Shown here one piece after another: positions 29,878 to 40,100 of a stretch of 64,000 nucleotides of DNA. Below the pieces are notes generated by a model, which did not search any database, had not been told where the DNA came from, and was given only the letters and a program-made list of their open reading frames with translations. The DNA comes from Carboxylicivirga sp. Lineage in GTDB: Bacteria > Bacteroidota > Bacteroidia > Bacteroidales > Marinilabiliaceae. Position numbers and translations under genes: made by a program. Where the stretch lies: positions 26,247 through 90,246 of the forward strand of contig JAOARW010000067.1 in NCBI GenBank assembly GCA_025210475.1, given 5' to 3'. Every line of letters starts with the position of its first letter. Position 1 is the first letter of the stretch.

Positions 29878-31707
29878 CTAATAAACGCGTGAGTTAATGC
29901 TCTTAACCTTTTCAGGTTCCATTTTAATTACCTCCCGATCGTAGGTCATCAAACCATTAACTTCGCCTTCAACATCTGTAGTTTGGGTATAAATAGCAGC
30001 TGCCAAACCTTTTTTCCTGAGAGCCGGTATTTTTTCAATTAGTTTGGCGTAATTCTTCAACAGAACTGTTCGATCATCGTAGTTGCGATAGCCCCAGTTT
30101 TTATCTTTTTGCCACAGATGGTCTTTCACAGGTAATCCGAGCCCACCAAACTCACCTAAAACAAGCACGCGCCCATTCATAATATTTGGAGCATGATTAT
30201 TGGCATCCGGCATGCCGGGTCCCGGATATTGATGCTGATCAACGGTATGTCCTGCTGCGAAAAAATTACCTCCACTCGGTCCATTCACCAGGCGCGAAGG
30301 ATCATGCTTCATTGTCCAATTGATAATTTCAACCGAGTTAAACTGCCCCCACGCCTCGTTGAATGGTACCCACATAACAATGGACGGGAAATGGTAAAAA
30401 TCATCCATAATTTCTTTCCATTCGTCTTTAAACTGCTGAGCCGATTGTGCTGTTCGTGTCATTTCACGCCCGTCATATCCGGATGGGCCCCGCCAATCGG
30501 CACTTTTATCCCCATTGGGCATATCCTGCCAAACCAACATACCCATTTTATCGCAATGGTAATACCAGCGGGCAGGTTCCACTTTTACGTGTTTGCGGAT
30601 CATGTTAAATCCACTGTTTTTGGTTACCTCAATATCATATTTCAAAGCCTCGTCGGATGGCGCTGTATAAAGTCCTCCGGGCCACCAGCCCTGATCCAGG
30701 GTTCCCAACTGGAACAGCTCCTTGTTGTTTAGGTACAAACGCTCATGTCCATCGGCTCCAACACCCACGCTAATCTTACGCATGGCAAAATAGCTTTTTA
30801 CCTCGTCTACTTTCTTGCCATTCTTCTTTAGAGTAACTTTTAAATCGTATAAAAACGGTTGTTCCGGTGACCAAAGCTTAGGCGTTTTGATGGTCAATGA
30901 TAATTGTTTATTTAAATCTCCATTAATTTCGGCAACTTTCTTCCCACCATCGTAAGCCTGAATGTTTACCTGGTAAGCTTTTGTTTGCATGTGTTTTGAA
31001 AGGGCAGCAACTGATACCTGGTTATTGTCCACATCCGGTGTTATTTTCAACGAAGCAAATGCTTGTTTCGCAACAGGCTCCAGCCATACTGTTTGCCAGA
31101 TACCACTAACGGGCGTATACCAGATACCATGAGGTTTCGTTATTTGCTTACCACGGGCTTGGGTGCCATTGCTGGTAGGATCCCAAACAGCCACAACCAA
31201 TTCTTGCTGACCACCTGATGTTAATGCGTTGGTGATATCAAATGAAAAAGGATCGTAACCTCCCTGATGCATTCCGACCTTTACACCGTTAACATATACG
31301 GTTGCCTGCCAGTCTACTGCGCCAAAATTAAGTTGAATGTCTTTCCCTTTCCAGTTACCGGGTATTGTAAACGAGCGCTTATACCATAACATCTGTCGCT
31401 CGTTAATTCGCTTCTTTACCCCCGACAAGGCTGATTCTACGGCAAAAGGAACCAAAATTTCACCATCAAACTCTTCCGGTTTGTCGGCACGGCTATCGGC
31501 AATGGCATATTCCCATAAACCATTTAGATTCATCCACTTTTCACGCTCCATATGTGGGCGAGGATATTCCTGATGAACATTTTCGGCCGTAACTTCTTTG
31601 GCCCATTTACTTAATATATGGTCAGTATTTAATTGCCAGGCATCCTGTGCTCTTGCGTTGGATAGAATAAGCAAGGCTATAAAAACAATGGATATCGACT
31701 TTCTCAT
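29878..31707 (-). CDS. GH2 beta-glycosidase (beta-galactosidase/glucuronidase type)
   Basis: I chose the ATG at 31705-31707, which leads a clear signal peptide (MRKSISIVFIALLILSNARAQ-like, cut near ARA) and sits 7 bp after the previous stop; the upstream ATG at 31755 would overlap that gene. The protein (609 residues) has the GH2 sugar-binding jelly roll (MLWYKRSFTIPG, NFGAVDWQATVYVNG), the Ig domain and the barrel with acid/base E451 (FNEAWGQ) and nucleophile E519 (VLGEFGG). Which beta-linked sugar it removes is not decided by sequence. Confidence 0.87.
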   Translation of the reverse strand: MRKSISIVFIALLILSNARAQDAWQLNTDHILSKWAKEVTAENVHQEYPRPHMEREKWMNLNGLWEYAIADSRADKPEEFDGEILVPFAVESALSGVKKRINERQMLWYKRSFTIPGNWKGKDIQLNFGAVDWQATVYVNGVKVGMHQGGYDPFSFDITNALTSGGQQELVVAVWDPTSNGTQARGKQITKPHGIWYTPVSGIWQTVWLEPVAKQAFASLKITPDVDNNQVSVAALSKHMQTKAYQVNIQAYDGGKKVAEINGDLNKQLSLTIKTPKLWSPEQPFLYDLKVTLKKNGKKVDEVKSYFAMRKISVGVGADGHERLYLNNKELFQLGTLDQGWWPGGLYTAPSDEALKYDIEVTKNSGFNMIRKHVKVEPARWYYHCDKMGMLVWQDMPNGDKSADWRGPSGYDGREMTRTAQSAQQFKDEWKEIMDDFYHFPSIVMWVPFNEAWGQFNSVEIINWTMKHDPSRLVNGPSGGNFFAAGHTVDQHQYPGPGMPDANNHAPNIMNGRVLVLGEFGGLGLPVKDHLWQKDKNWGYRNYDDRTVLLKNYAKLIEKIPALRKKGLAAAIYTQTTDVEGEVNGLMTYDREVIKMEPEKVKSINSRVY

Positions 31708-31714
31708 ATTGTTA

Positions 31715-32836
31715 CTATTTGAATTTATAAATGCAAACTGATTCATACTCCTCACCCGGATTTAACAGGGTAGATGGAAAATGGGCATGGTTGGGACTGT
31801 CAGGGTAATGCTGCGTTTCTAAACAAAAGGCTGTTCGGTGCTTGTAACTTAATCCATATTTACCCACATCTTTGCCATTCAGAAAGTTTCCGCCATAAAA
31901 CTGTAAGCCTGGCTCATTGGTCCAAACTTCTATCATTCGTCCGTTTTTCGGTTCTGAAATACTTGCCGCCAGGCGAATCTTCTTATCGTTGCCGTTCAGC
32001 ACCCAGTTATGATCGTAACCCAAACCATATTTTAACTGTTCAAAATCCTGATCAACACGTTCTCCAATAGCGGTAGCTTGTGTAAAATCCATTGGTGTGC
32101 CCCTAACCGGAGCAATCTCTCCCGTTGGGATTAACCCTTCATCCACCGGTGTGTAATGGTCTGCGTCAATCATTAATACATGATCGTTAATACTGCCCTT
32201 ACCTGCTCCATGCAGGTTAAAGAAACTATGGTGGGTTAAATTCACATAGGTTGGAGCATCAGTAGTGGCTTTGTATAATATTTTTAACTCATTCTGATCG
32301 GTCAAATAGTAAATCACTTTAACTTTCAGGTTACCCGGATAACCTTCCTCCATATCTTTCGACAAATAGCTGAGTTCAAGGGTTGATTCGTCTAATTGCT
32401 TAGCATCCCAAACCACATTGTTAAATCCATCCACACCACCGTGTAAGTGATTCTCCCCATTATTAACAGCTAAGGTATAATCTATCTTGTTAATTGTAAA
32501 TTGTCCCTTTGCCAAACGGTTACCATAACGCCCGATTAATGCACCAAAATAGATTTCATTACTATTTATGTAGCCATCAATGCTTTCATACCCAAGCACA
32601 ATATCTTTAAACCGGCCATTTTTATCTGGTGTCCAAAGGTTGACAACACGGCCTCCGTAATTGGTAATTTGTGTAACAATGCCGTTGCTATTCTTTAAGG
32701 TGAATAGTTTTATTGCTTTTCCATTAATGGTTGTATTGAAATTTGATTCGGGGATTAGTTTCACCGAACTATTATTGGAAGGCTTACATGAAAATAGTAA
32801 AACTCCGAATAGAAGATTTAAGATTTTGTTTTTCAT
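31715..32836 (-). CDS. Aldose 1-epimerase, lipoprotein
   Basis: This galactose mutarotase-type enzyme interconverts alpha and beta anomers of free sugars. The 373-residue protein is exported (lipobox LLFSCKP, Cys 17) and carries the family marks GRYGNRLAKGQF, NGENHLHGG (catalytic His region), NLTHHSFFNL and FCLETQHYPDSPNH with a Glu expected near the C-terminal end as the base. Its place in an enzyme operon suggests it helps process sugars released in the periplasm, most often galactose or arabinose. Confidence 0.93.
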   Translation of the reverse strand: MKNKILNLLFGVLLFSCKPSNNSSVKLIPESNFNTTINGKAIKLFTLKNSNGIVTQITNYGGRVVNLWTPDKNGRFKDIVLGYESIDGYINSNEIYFGALIGRYGNRLAKGQFTINKIDYTLAVNNGENHLHGGVDGFNNVVWDAKQLDESTLELSYLSKDMEEGYPGNLKVKVIYYLTDQNELKILYKATTDAPTYVNLTHHSFFNLHGAGKGSINDHVLMIDADHYTPVDEGLIPTGEIAPVRGTPMDFTQATAIGERVDQDFEQLKYGLGYDHNWVLNGNDKKIRLAASISEPKNGRMIEVWTNEPGLQFYGGNFLNGKDVGKYGLSYKHRTAFCLETQHYPDSPNHAHFPSTLLNPGEEYESVCIYKFK

Positions 32837-32898
32837 TGTACTACGGTTTAATTAAATATCTTGTTGTTTTTATCACTATTTACTTTCGCAGGTAAATT

Positions 32899-34443
32899 CT
32901 AACGCGTTGGTTCGACAGGTGCTAAAGGCCCAAATTCACCTTGAGCAGCCTCCTTTACACTATAGTTTTTATACATCCAGTGATCGCGATACCAGGTGCA
33001 TGCATGGTAATCATCTTTGATAGCTGCCATTTTATCATACAGTTGCTTTCGCAGGTTTTGTTCCACTTTTTGATAACGGGGCAATCCGGCCACATTTCTC
33101 TGTTGATAAGGATCCTTTAAACGATCAAAAAGAAAGACTTTTCCATCCCGTCGGTAAACTCCATAAGTATATCGTTTGTCACGAACTGCGCGCCACTCAT
33201 AGCCATCTTTCCACTGCCAGGTATGTCCCATCCCCTGTTGTAAAGCAAAATCAGGAGCCTCACCCTTTTTACCTTCTACTAAATGACTTAAATCCATCCC
33301 TTCCATCTCATCAGGAATAGCTGCTTTTAAACCCATTAACCCCAACAAAGTGGGGGCAATATCCGGAGTATTTATACAGGCATCATTGCTGCCGGCTTTT
33401 TGTTGCTTTGGAGCTCTCACTAATAATGGGATTCTGGCTGCTTCTTCATAAAAACACAGTTTAAACATGCGCCCCTGTGAGGTAAACATCTCACCATGAT
33501 CACTGGTGAATACCACAATGGTATTATCCGCAATTCCCAACTCATCCAGCCTATTTATGATTCGTCCAAACTGCTGATCGATGGAATGAACCATGGCGTA
33601 ATAGCACCTCATTGTTTCCTGGTAACCTTCCCCATGAATAAACTCATACTGCCAGGCACTATCGCCTTTGAAAAACAGATGAGGAAAACGATCCATGTAA
33701 GGATCCGGCTCATCTTTGAAATTAGCAGGTAAATCGAAACGAGTGGTGGCGAATTTTTCGTAACAATCAGCCGGTACATTATTTTTCGTCCAGGGATCAT
33801 GCGGAGGATTCCACGAAAGAAACATGGCAAAAGGCTTATCTTTCTTTGTAGCTGCGGTCATATAGTCACATGCTAAAGAAGTAAATTCTTCGGGACCATA
33901 TTTCCCGCTTAGATCTATTCGCTTCTCTTGCCCCTCTTCTCCATCGGTATAATAATAGGCTTTATAGCTTTCGTGATGAAAGGAATAGCCGGCCCAGTAA
34001 TCATCAAACCCAAAACGCTCCGGCCCTTTCTTATACGACCTGCTATGACGATCATTTAAATGCATTTTTCCGACATAAGCACAATTGTATCCGGCATCAT
34101 TTAAAACATGAGCGATGGTTCGATGATTAAGACTCATATTCAGCTCATTAATCACCATTCCGGTAGAGCTCACATATTTACCCGTTAGTAAACTGGAGCG
34201 GTAAGGCGTACACACAGGCGATACCGATACTGCATTGGTAAAACGAACGGCATCTCTGGTAAATACATCCAAATTGAGGGTTATGGCTTTGCTATCGCCG
34301 GCATAGGCTAAAACATCAGCCCGCAGTTGATCTGCAAATACAAAAACCAGGTTGGGTCTTTTGCATTCTTGCCCCATACTATTTAAACCCCAAAGCAGGC
34401 TCAGAACAGCTGTTGTGAATTGAATCAAAAGTTTGGCTTTCAT
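32899..34443 (-). CDS. Sulfatase, S1 (formylglycine-dependent) family
   Basis: This exported sulfatase removes sulfate esters from a polysaccharide. The signature CTPYR at residues 78-82 contains the Cys (C78) that must become formylglycine. N-terminal metal ligands are in VFADQLRAD, and other family marks are GKMHLN, FLSWNPPHDPW and VFTSDHGEMF. Length (514) is normal. The needed formylglycine-forming (anaerobic) maturase is not in this window. Its presence says that the operon's substrate is sulfated, as in marine or host glycans. Confidence 0.93.
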   Translation of the reverse strand: MKAKLLIQFTTAVLSLLWGLNSMGQECKRPNLVFVFADQLRADVLAYAGDSKAITLNLDVFTRDAVRFTNAVSVSPVCTPYRSSLLTGKYVSSTGMVINELNMSLNHRTIAHVLNDAGYNCAYVGKMHLNDRHSRSYKKGPERFGFDDYWAGYSFHHESYKAYYYTDGEEGQEKRIDLSGKYGPEEFTSLACDYMTAATKKDKPFAMFLSWNPPHDPWTKNNVPADCYEKFATTRFDLPANFKDEPDPYMDRFPHLFFKGDSAWQYEFIHGEGYQETMRCYYAMVHSIDQQFGRIINRLDELGIADNTIVVFTSDHGEMFTSQGRMFKLCFYEEAARIPLLVRAPKQQKAGSNDACINTPDIAPTLLGLMGLKAAIPDEMEGMDLSHLVEGKKGEAPDFALQQGMGHTWQWKDGYEWRAVRDKRYTYGVYRRDGKVFLFDRLKDPYQQRNVAGLPRYQKVEQNLRKQLYDKMAAIKDDYHACTWYRDHWMYKNYSVKEAAQGEFGPLAPVEPTR

Positions 34444-34465
34444 TACAATACTTTATTATATGTGA

Positions 34466-34500
34466 ATTGTGGGCTTCTTAATAAAATGAAGACCCACAAT
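34466..34500. repeat. Stem-loop between GH127 and sulfatase genes
   Basis: ATTGTGGG (34466-34473) pairs with CCCACAAT (34493-34500). There is no T-run on the minus strand, so it may stabilise or separate the two parts of the mRNA and not end transcription. Confidence 0.5.
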
Positions 34501-34513
34501 CCCTAATCGATAT

Positions 34514-36634
34514 TTATTTCACTACCGGGAACGCACTGATACGTAATCGTGCTGCGCCCATAGGAATTAATTCAATATCTTCCGTTTTTTCGGATGAAGC
34601 AACCGGACTGTCCATAATTTCGCCACAAAGCTTATGCTCGTCGATTTGCCACTCAGGAATACGTTTTCCTTTTGCTTTCAATTTAATAGGAGCAGCTTCT
34701 GGAGTAAACGGGAAGTTGTTGCCTGGCCACTCGCCCTTCACCACTTCAAACGAATTGGCCAAATTATTGGCATCGTAAATCAAACCATAGTTCCATGCCG
34801 ATAATGGACTTATTTCCCAGGACGGCCACTTAGCCTTGTCAACACCATCTTGCCATTGAGAATCACCAATAGCAGTCTCTTCACTGTCTTTTCTTTCATA
34901 AGCCTCTTCAATCTTTAAAGAAAAGGTCAATGGCCCGTAATTAACACTCGCACTATTGTGGTTCTTTTCCCAACGTTTCACACCTAATTCCATTGGAAAA
35001 TCAATGATCACAACGTCTCCCGATTGCCATTTTCTGGTTAGTTTAGCATAGCCTGCCGCGCTTGTTTGCAAATCAAGCTTTTGCCCATTTACTTTAATAC
35101 CGGCATTCTTACACCATCCGGGAATCCTTAAGTACAATGGAAACTCAACTGCTTCCTTCACTTCAAGGCTTAATTTAATCTGCTCTTCAAACGGATAATT
35201 TGTCTCTTGCTTAATTGTAATATCTTTACCATTTGCCACTTTAGCCTTTACTGTGCTGGCACTGTAAATAGCAGCCACTAAACCATTATCAGGTGTTGCC
35301 ATCCACAGGTTTTCGACAAAATAAGGCCAGCCCTGTGCATGGTTATGCTGGCAGCAGCGCGAACTAAAAGGGTTCATCATTAAAAATGGTCCGCTGTTAT
35401 CGATGCCGGGGTGATGATTTTCGTGATCACAAAGTACCATATTGGGGGATGTGATGTAATGCAAAGATTTAAAATCGGGCATTACAGCCGCAGGATATGT
35501 GTTGAAAGCCACTTCTTCGGCATGATCGGCCCAAAAAGGATCGCCCGTGATGCGTAACAGGTGCTCATCGGAGTTCATTTGCTCAACAATACCACAGGTT
35601 TCAATACCCTGACGCGGATCATCGTAACCCGGACGACAATTTTCATCTGATCCGAACATACCTCCCGGAACCTGGCCAAAGTATTCGCGAATAATGTTGA
35701 AGTTATCATAGGTAGCTTTTAAGTCTGCTTCCTTATGGCTCAGCAAGTAATACTGAGCGGGCTCACGAAAACACTGTGCATGGTTCACGTTGTGCCAGTC
35801 GATCTGGGTTGTCCACCATTCAGGCCAATCCTGATCATTATACCTCTTGTGCTGACGACACTGAATATCACTTCGTTGATGATCACGACTCGTCCATGGG
35901 GCTGTATTTCGATGTATCTTCTCCATCAGCTCCAATAAAAACTCCTCACCTGTCCGGTTATATAGCCACATAACACTGTGCAAATTATCACCACCACGAA
36001 TGCGCTGCCAATAAGGCGTCAAGAATTCTTCATCGGGCACGGTTAACTGAAACTTAAAATATTTTGTCATCAGGTCAATCACGCGCTGATCGTTGGAATA
36101 TTCGTAATACGACTGCAAACAATAAAGCATGATCATGTTACCCCAAAAATCCTGTCCTCCATGTGTCATACGCTCAGGTCCGAAATTACCATCGGTTCGT
36201 TGACTCGCCAGAGCCGCTTCTATCCAAACCTTAGATTCATCCAAAATTCGTTTGTCATTGAGGATATACCCCAGGTTTGCAAAGCCCTTTAACCAATAAG
36301 GTACTTCTTCCCAACCCCACTTACCTTTACCGTCTGTGGCCAGCCAGGCATTATCTTCCTTTTGCAACCAGGCACTGATTTCTCCCAAATGCCCTGTTAA
36401 TCCATTTTGCTGACGCACCAGGTATTCCTTCAACCAGCCTTCAGGTTGAATACTACCCACAGGCAATTTGATAAAAGCACTTGGTTTTAACGGTGCTTTA
36501 TTGCCAATGTAGTTAGTATTTGAATGCGCCGTATCGGGCCGCTTTACTAAATCGATCTGTGTTTGATCATTGCCAGAACAGGCCATCAAAAGCACGGTAA
36601 TCAATAATAGAAATGATAGTTTAATCTGATCCAT
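34514..36634 (-). CDS. GH127-family beta-L-arabinofuranosidase-like lipoprotein
   Basis: The 706-residue lipoprotein (Cys 19 in LLMACSGN) belongs to the DUF1680/GH127 group. The four zinc-site residues of the family are all present: E345 and C347 in GIETCGI, and the C427-C428 pair in SSRCCQHNHAQGW, where the first Cys of the pair or its neighbour serves as the nucleophile. An (alpha/alpha)6 barrel is followed by beta domains (FPLYLRIPGWC). It should remove beta-L-arabinofuranose or a similar sugar. It is the first gene of the seven-gene operon. Confidence 0.9.
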   Translation of the reverse strand: MDQIKLSFLLLITVLLMACSGNDQTQIDLVKRPDTAHSNTNYIGNKAPLKPSAFIKLPVGSIQPEGWLKEYLVRQQNGLTGHLGEISAWLQKEDNAWLATDGKGKWGWEEVPYWLKGFANLGYILNDKRILDESKVWIEAALASQRTDGNFGPERMTHGGQDFWGNMIMLYCLQSYYEYSNDQRVIDLMTKYFKFQLTVPDEEFLTPYWQRIRGGDNLHSVMWLYNRTGEEFLLELMEKIHRNTAPWTSRDHQRSDIQCRQHKRYNDQDWPEWWTTQIDWHNVNHAQCFREPAQYYLLSHKEADLKATYDNFNIIREYFGQVPGGMFGSDENCRPGYDDPRQGIETCGIVEQMNSDEHLLRITGDPFWADHAEEVAFNTYPAAVMPDFKSLHYITSPNMVLCDHENHHPGIDNSGPFLMMNPFSSRCCQHNHAQGWPYFVENLWMATPDNGLVAAIYSASTVKAKVANGKDITIKQETNYPFEEQIKLSLEVKEAVEFPLYLRIPGWCKNAGIKVNGQKLDLQTSAAGYAKLTRKWQSGDVVIIDFPMELGVKRWEKNHNSASVNYGPLTFSLKIEEAYERKDSEETAIGDSQWQDGVDKAKWPSWEISPLSAWNYGLIYDANNLANSFEVVKGEWPGNNFPFTPEAAPIKLKAKGKRIPEWQIDEHKLCGEIMDSPVASSEKTEDIELIPMGAARLRISAFPVVK

Positions 36635-37125
36635 AGTGTGTTTATGTATTGATGATTTTTTCGTTTCAATACAAAACTAAAAGCAGACCATTACACCCGT
36701 TAGAAGACTCTCGCATAAAACTGGTACTTATGTGCAATAAGTCAAATTAACAGTTATTTAGCAAGGTTAACCATTGCTCTTTAGACATATGTACCATCAA
36801 TTTGAACACACTTGCAGAGCCTGAACACTTCTATTTTTTAATGGCCTTTTCAGGATATGCGAACGGCTTTTTTCTTTACGGGATTTGACATGGATTCCTG
36901 TTCTGCTCCTATATATGAGAATAAAAATGATTGACAGCTTCAATAATTTATATTCCACTGAAAAAACACAACCAGCCCTAAGCAAGGAGAAAATCAATAG
37001 ACAGACATTAAAGATTACTTTTAAAGTCACCTACCTCCGAGGTAAGCCTCTGGAAATTTTATTAATTAAAATTTCAGAACTCAGAATAATACCAAGTGTT
37101 GATTTCACCATGAAAATGGCATTAC
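36635..37125. other. Regulatory gap upstream of the enzyme operon
   Basis: This 491-bp stretch separates the end of the hybrid regulator gene from the GH127 gene, both on the minus strand. It carries a TAnnTTTG element near the GH127 start. Two weak ORFs on opposite strands (36797-37030, 36885-37190) have no recognisable features and are left out. Confidence 0.55.
36672..36679 (-). promoter_or_regulatory. Candidate -7 element of the seven-gene enzyme operon
   Basis: The minus strand reads TAGTTTTG, a match to TAnnTTTG, 38 bp before the GH127 ATG. No -33 element is evident, which would fit dependence on an activator such as the adjacent hybrid regulator. Confidence 0.45.
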
Positions 37126-40100
37126 TTATTTCCCCGATTTTGCCTCTTGCAATTGATACGCACGTGGGGTTAAGTCGAAGTGCTTTTTAAAACATCGCCC
37201 AAAATAAGAAGGATCTGTAAAACCGACCTTCTCAGAAACCTCTACCACCGGGTATTGATTGGTGCTCAACAGCCGGGCTGCTTCTTTCAAACGCAATGAC
37301 TGAATAAAAGCCGAAGCCGACAAGCCTGTTATTTCCTTAAGCTTCATATGTAATAAGGAGCGACTGACCGCCATATTATCTACCAACTCGGTTACCTTAA
37401 AATCGGCATCATCAAGGTGATCATAGACAATTTTAATGGCCTTTTTCAAAAATTCTTCATCGCGATCGGAACGGGTCACTTCCGTTACTTCAATTCCCAA
37501 CTCGGCCTCAAAACGCTGTTGCCAAACTGTTTTCAAACGCAGAAGATTAGTCAGGTGAGTTTCAAGAATAGCTGAATTAAACGGTTTCTCTAAATACACA
37601 TCTGCCCCCTGCTTTAAACCATCAAACTGGTGTTGAACACCTGTACGAGCCGTCAGCAAAATAATAGGTATATGGCTGGTATGAATATCTTCTTTTACCT
37701 TACGGCACAGCTGCAGACCATCCATCTCGGGCATCATCACATCGCTAATGATAATATCCGGAGCTTTATCTTTTATCAAGCCCCAGGCATCTTTACCATT
37801 CATGGCTTTAAGCACCTCATATTTTTGCCCCAATGAAACAGCCAGGTAGTCAATTAAATCAACATTATCCTCGGCAATGACCAACAGTGGCTTGTGCTTA
37901 GTCTTGATTTCCGGTATCTGATCAAATGGCGTACTTTTCGATACCTCATCGGATATTAACCAGGCGTCGGTTTTTTCCTCCTGTACATCCTCCGCAATGG
38001 TATAGGGCGTTTCACTCACATCCAACACCACTTTAAATACCGAGCCTTTACCCAATTTACTTTCCAGGTTGATTTGCCCCCCATGCAATTCGGCCAGACT
38101 TTTTGTTAATGACAAACCTATCCCACTGCCGGTATGATCATCCTGCTGATTATCTACCTGGTAAAACCGTTCAAATACTTGCTTTTGATCCTCTTCAGAT
38201 ATTCCACTACCCGTATCACTCACCGTAATACTAATAAGCTGATCGGAATTTTCTTTTAGAGTAACAATAACCTCACCATTTTTGGGGGTAAATTTAAAGG
38301 CATTGGACAACAGGTTACTCAGGATGCTATCAATTACCTTATCATCAAAAAATACCTGCTGATTATCCAGATCACTCTCCCATTTATAGTTCAAGCCCTT
38401 GCTTTCGGCCATGGGTTTAAATCGAAGGCAAATATCATTGAAGGTACTTACTATATTAGCTTGTTGTTTTATTACTTCAAATTGTCCCGACTCACTTTTT
38501 CGGAATTCGAGCAATTGATTAATCAAGGTTTGCAGGCGCTTTGCGTTTTTTGAAACCAGGCTGATTATATTTTGTGCCGAAGCTTCCATCTGCAAATGCT
38601 TTATTTTTTCCAATGGATCGATAATCAAACTCAGGGGTGTTCTGAATTCATGCGAAACGTTGGTAAAAAAGCGCATTTTATGCTGGTTCAATTCCTTAAT
38701 TTTCTCTTTTTCCAAACGCTCGTATTCAAGCGTTGCCTTTTCGGCCTGCCTTATACTGTGCCACCTGCGATACATCAACAGAAGAAACATCAGAATAAGA
38801 AAATACAAGGCATACCCCCAATTACTTTTCCAAAAGGGTGGTTTTATCTGGATGTAAATACTCGCTCCTTCATTGTTCCAAACACCATCGTTATTACTCG
38901 CTTTTACCAGAAAACGATACTTTCCAGGAGGCACATTGGTGTAACTTGCCTTATTATCGTTACCCACTTCGTGCCATTGTTCCTCAAATCCATCCAGTTT
39001 GTAGGCAAATTTATTGGCTGACGGTGCCGTATAATCCATGGCCGCAAACTGAAAATCAATCATGTTCTGATTGTATTTCAGAAGAATGCTATCCGTTTGG
39101 TAAATTGGTTTGGACAATATGCCATTCTGATCATCCGGTTTAAGTTCCTCATTCAACAAGGCCATCCGAACAATTTTCACCTCCGGTTTTTCGTTGTTGA
39201 ATCGGATATCTCTTGGATGAAATGCAATCAAACCATTTACCAATCCCATATAAATGGTTCCATCGGAATGCTTAAAACCGGCCTTGTAATTAAACTGTTG
39301 CACCGGCAAGCCATCTTTGGTGGAGAATATGCGAAAACGGCCAGTCTCCGGCATATAGCGCAGCATTCCTTTGCTGGTGGTTGCCCATATATGATGCTGG
39401 TCATCTTCAACGATGGAACAAATGTTATTATCAGGCAAATCGCCCTGTTTACTATAGTGCTTGATGCTCCAATTGGTTTTATCGAGGTGATAAAGTCCGC
39501 TATAACGACTGCCAATCCATAAACTTCCATCGTGCGCAACCGTTAATTCGTTAACATGATTTGGCAAAGTTACCGTGGTATCCGTTATTAAATCGCGAAT
39601 TGGTATAAATTCCTGCTGCCCTTTTAGTCGTACATTAACTCCATTGTAGTGAGTACCCACCCACAGGTTACCGGCTTCATCCTCCTCAATGTCATAGGTA
39701 AAAGCATGCCCTAAAGCTCCATTCGCCCTTACAAAATTATCAGATTCAGGACGGTACCAACACAGGCCTGCTGTGGTTCCAATCCAAAGAATTCCTTCAC
39801 TGTCCTTATGCAAACCATAAATGGAATTGGAAGGCAAATCCCCCGGCACTCCATTGCTTTGATACCACTTATAGCCACCTTTTATTTTCTTATTTAAGCC
39901 CCCGGTATAGCTACCAATCCAGAGTTGATTATCCTGATCGAACTCCAAAGCATGGATATTCACATAACTTAAGCCATTGGCTCCTGATTTGTAATGCGTA
40001 AAGTGTTTGTCCTTCGTATTAAAATAGTTGATTCCTCCATCTTCGGTACCAAACCACAAGTTAGACTTATCATCTTCAATTATCTGACTAACAGCCTTTC

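Noticed and set aside
36797..37190. Two ORFs on opposite strands in the gap before the enzyme operon
   Set aside because: They overlap each other, have no recognisable motif, and one runs into the end of the hybrid regulator gene.
38572..39522. Several plus-strand ORFs of 65-149 codons
   Set aside because: They are antisense to the hybrid regulator gene, whose domains are continuous across the region.
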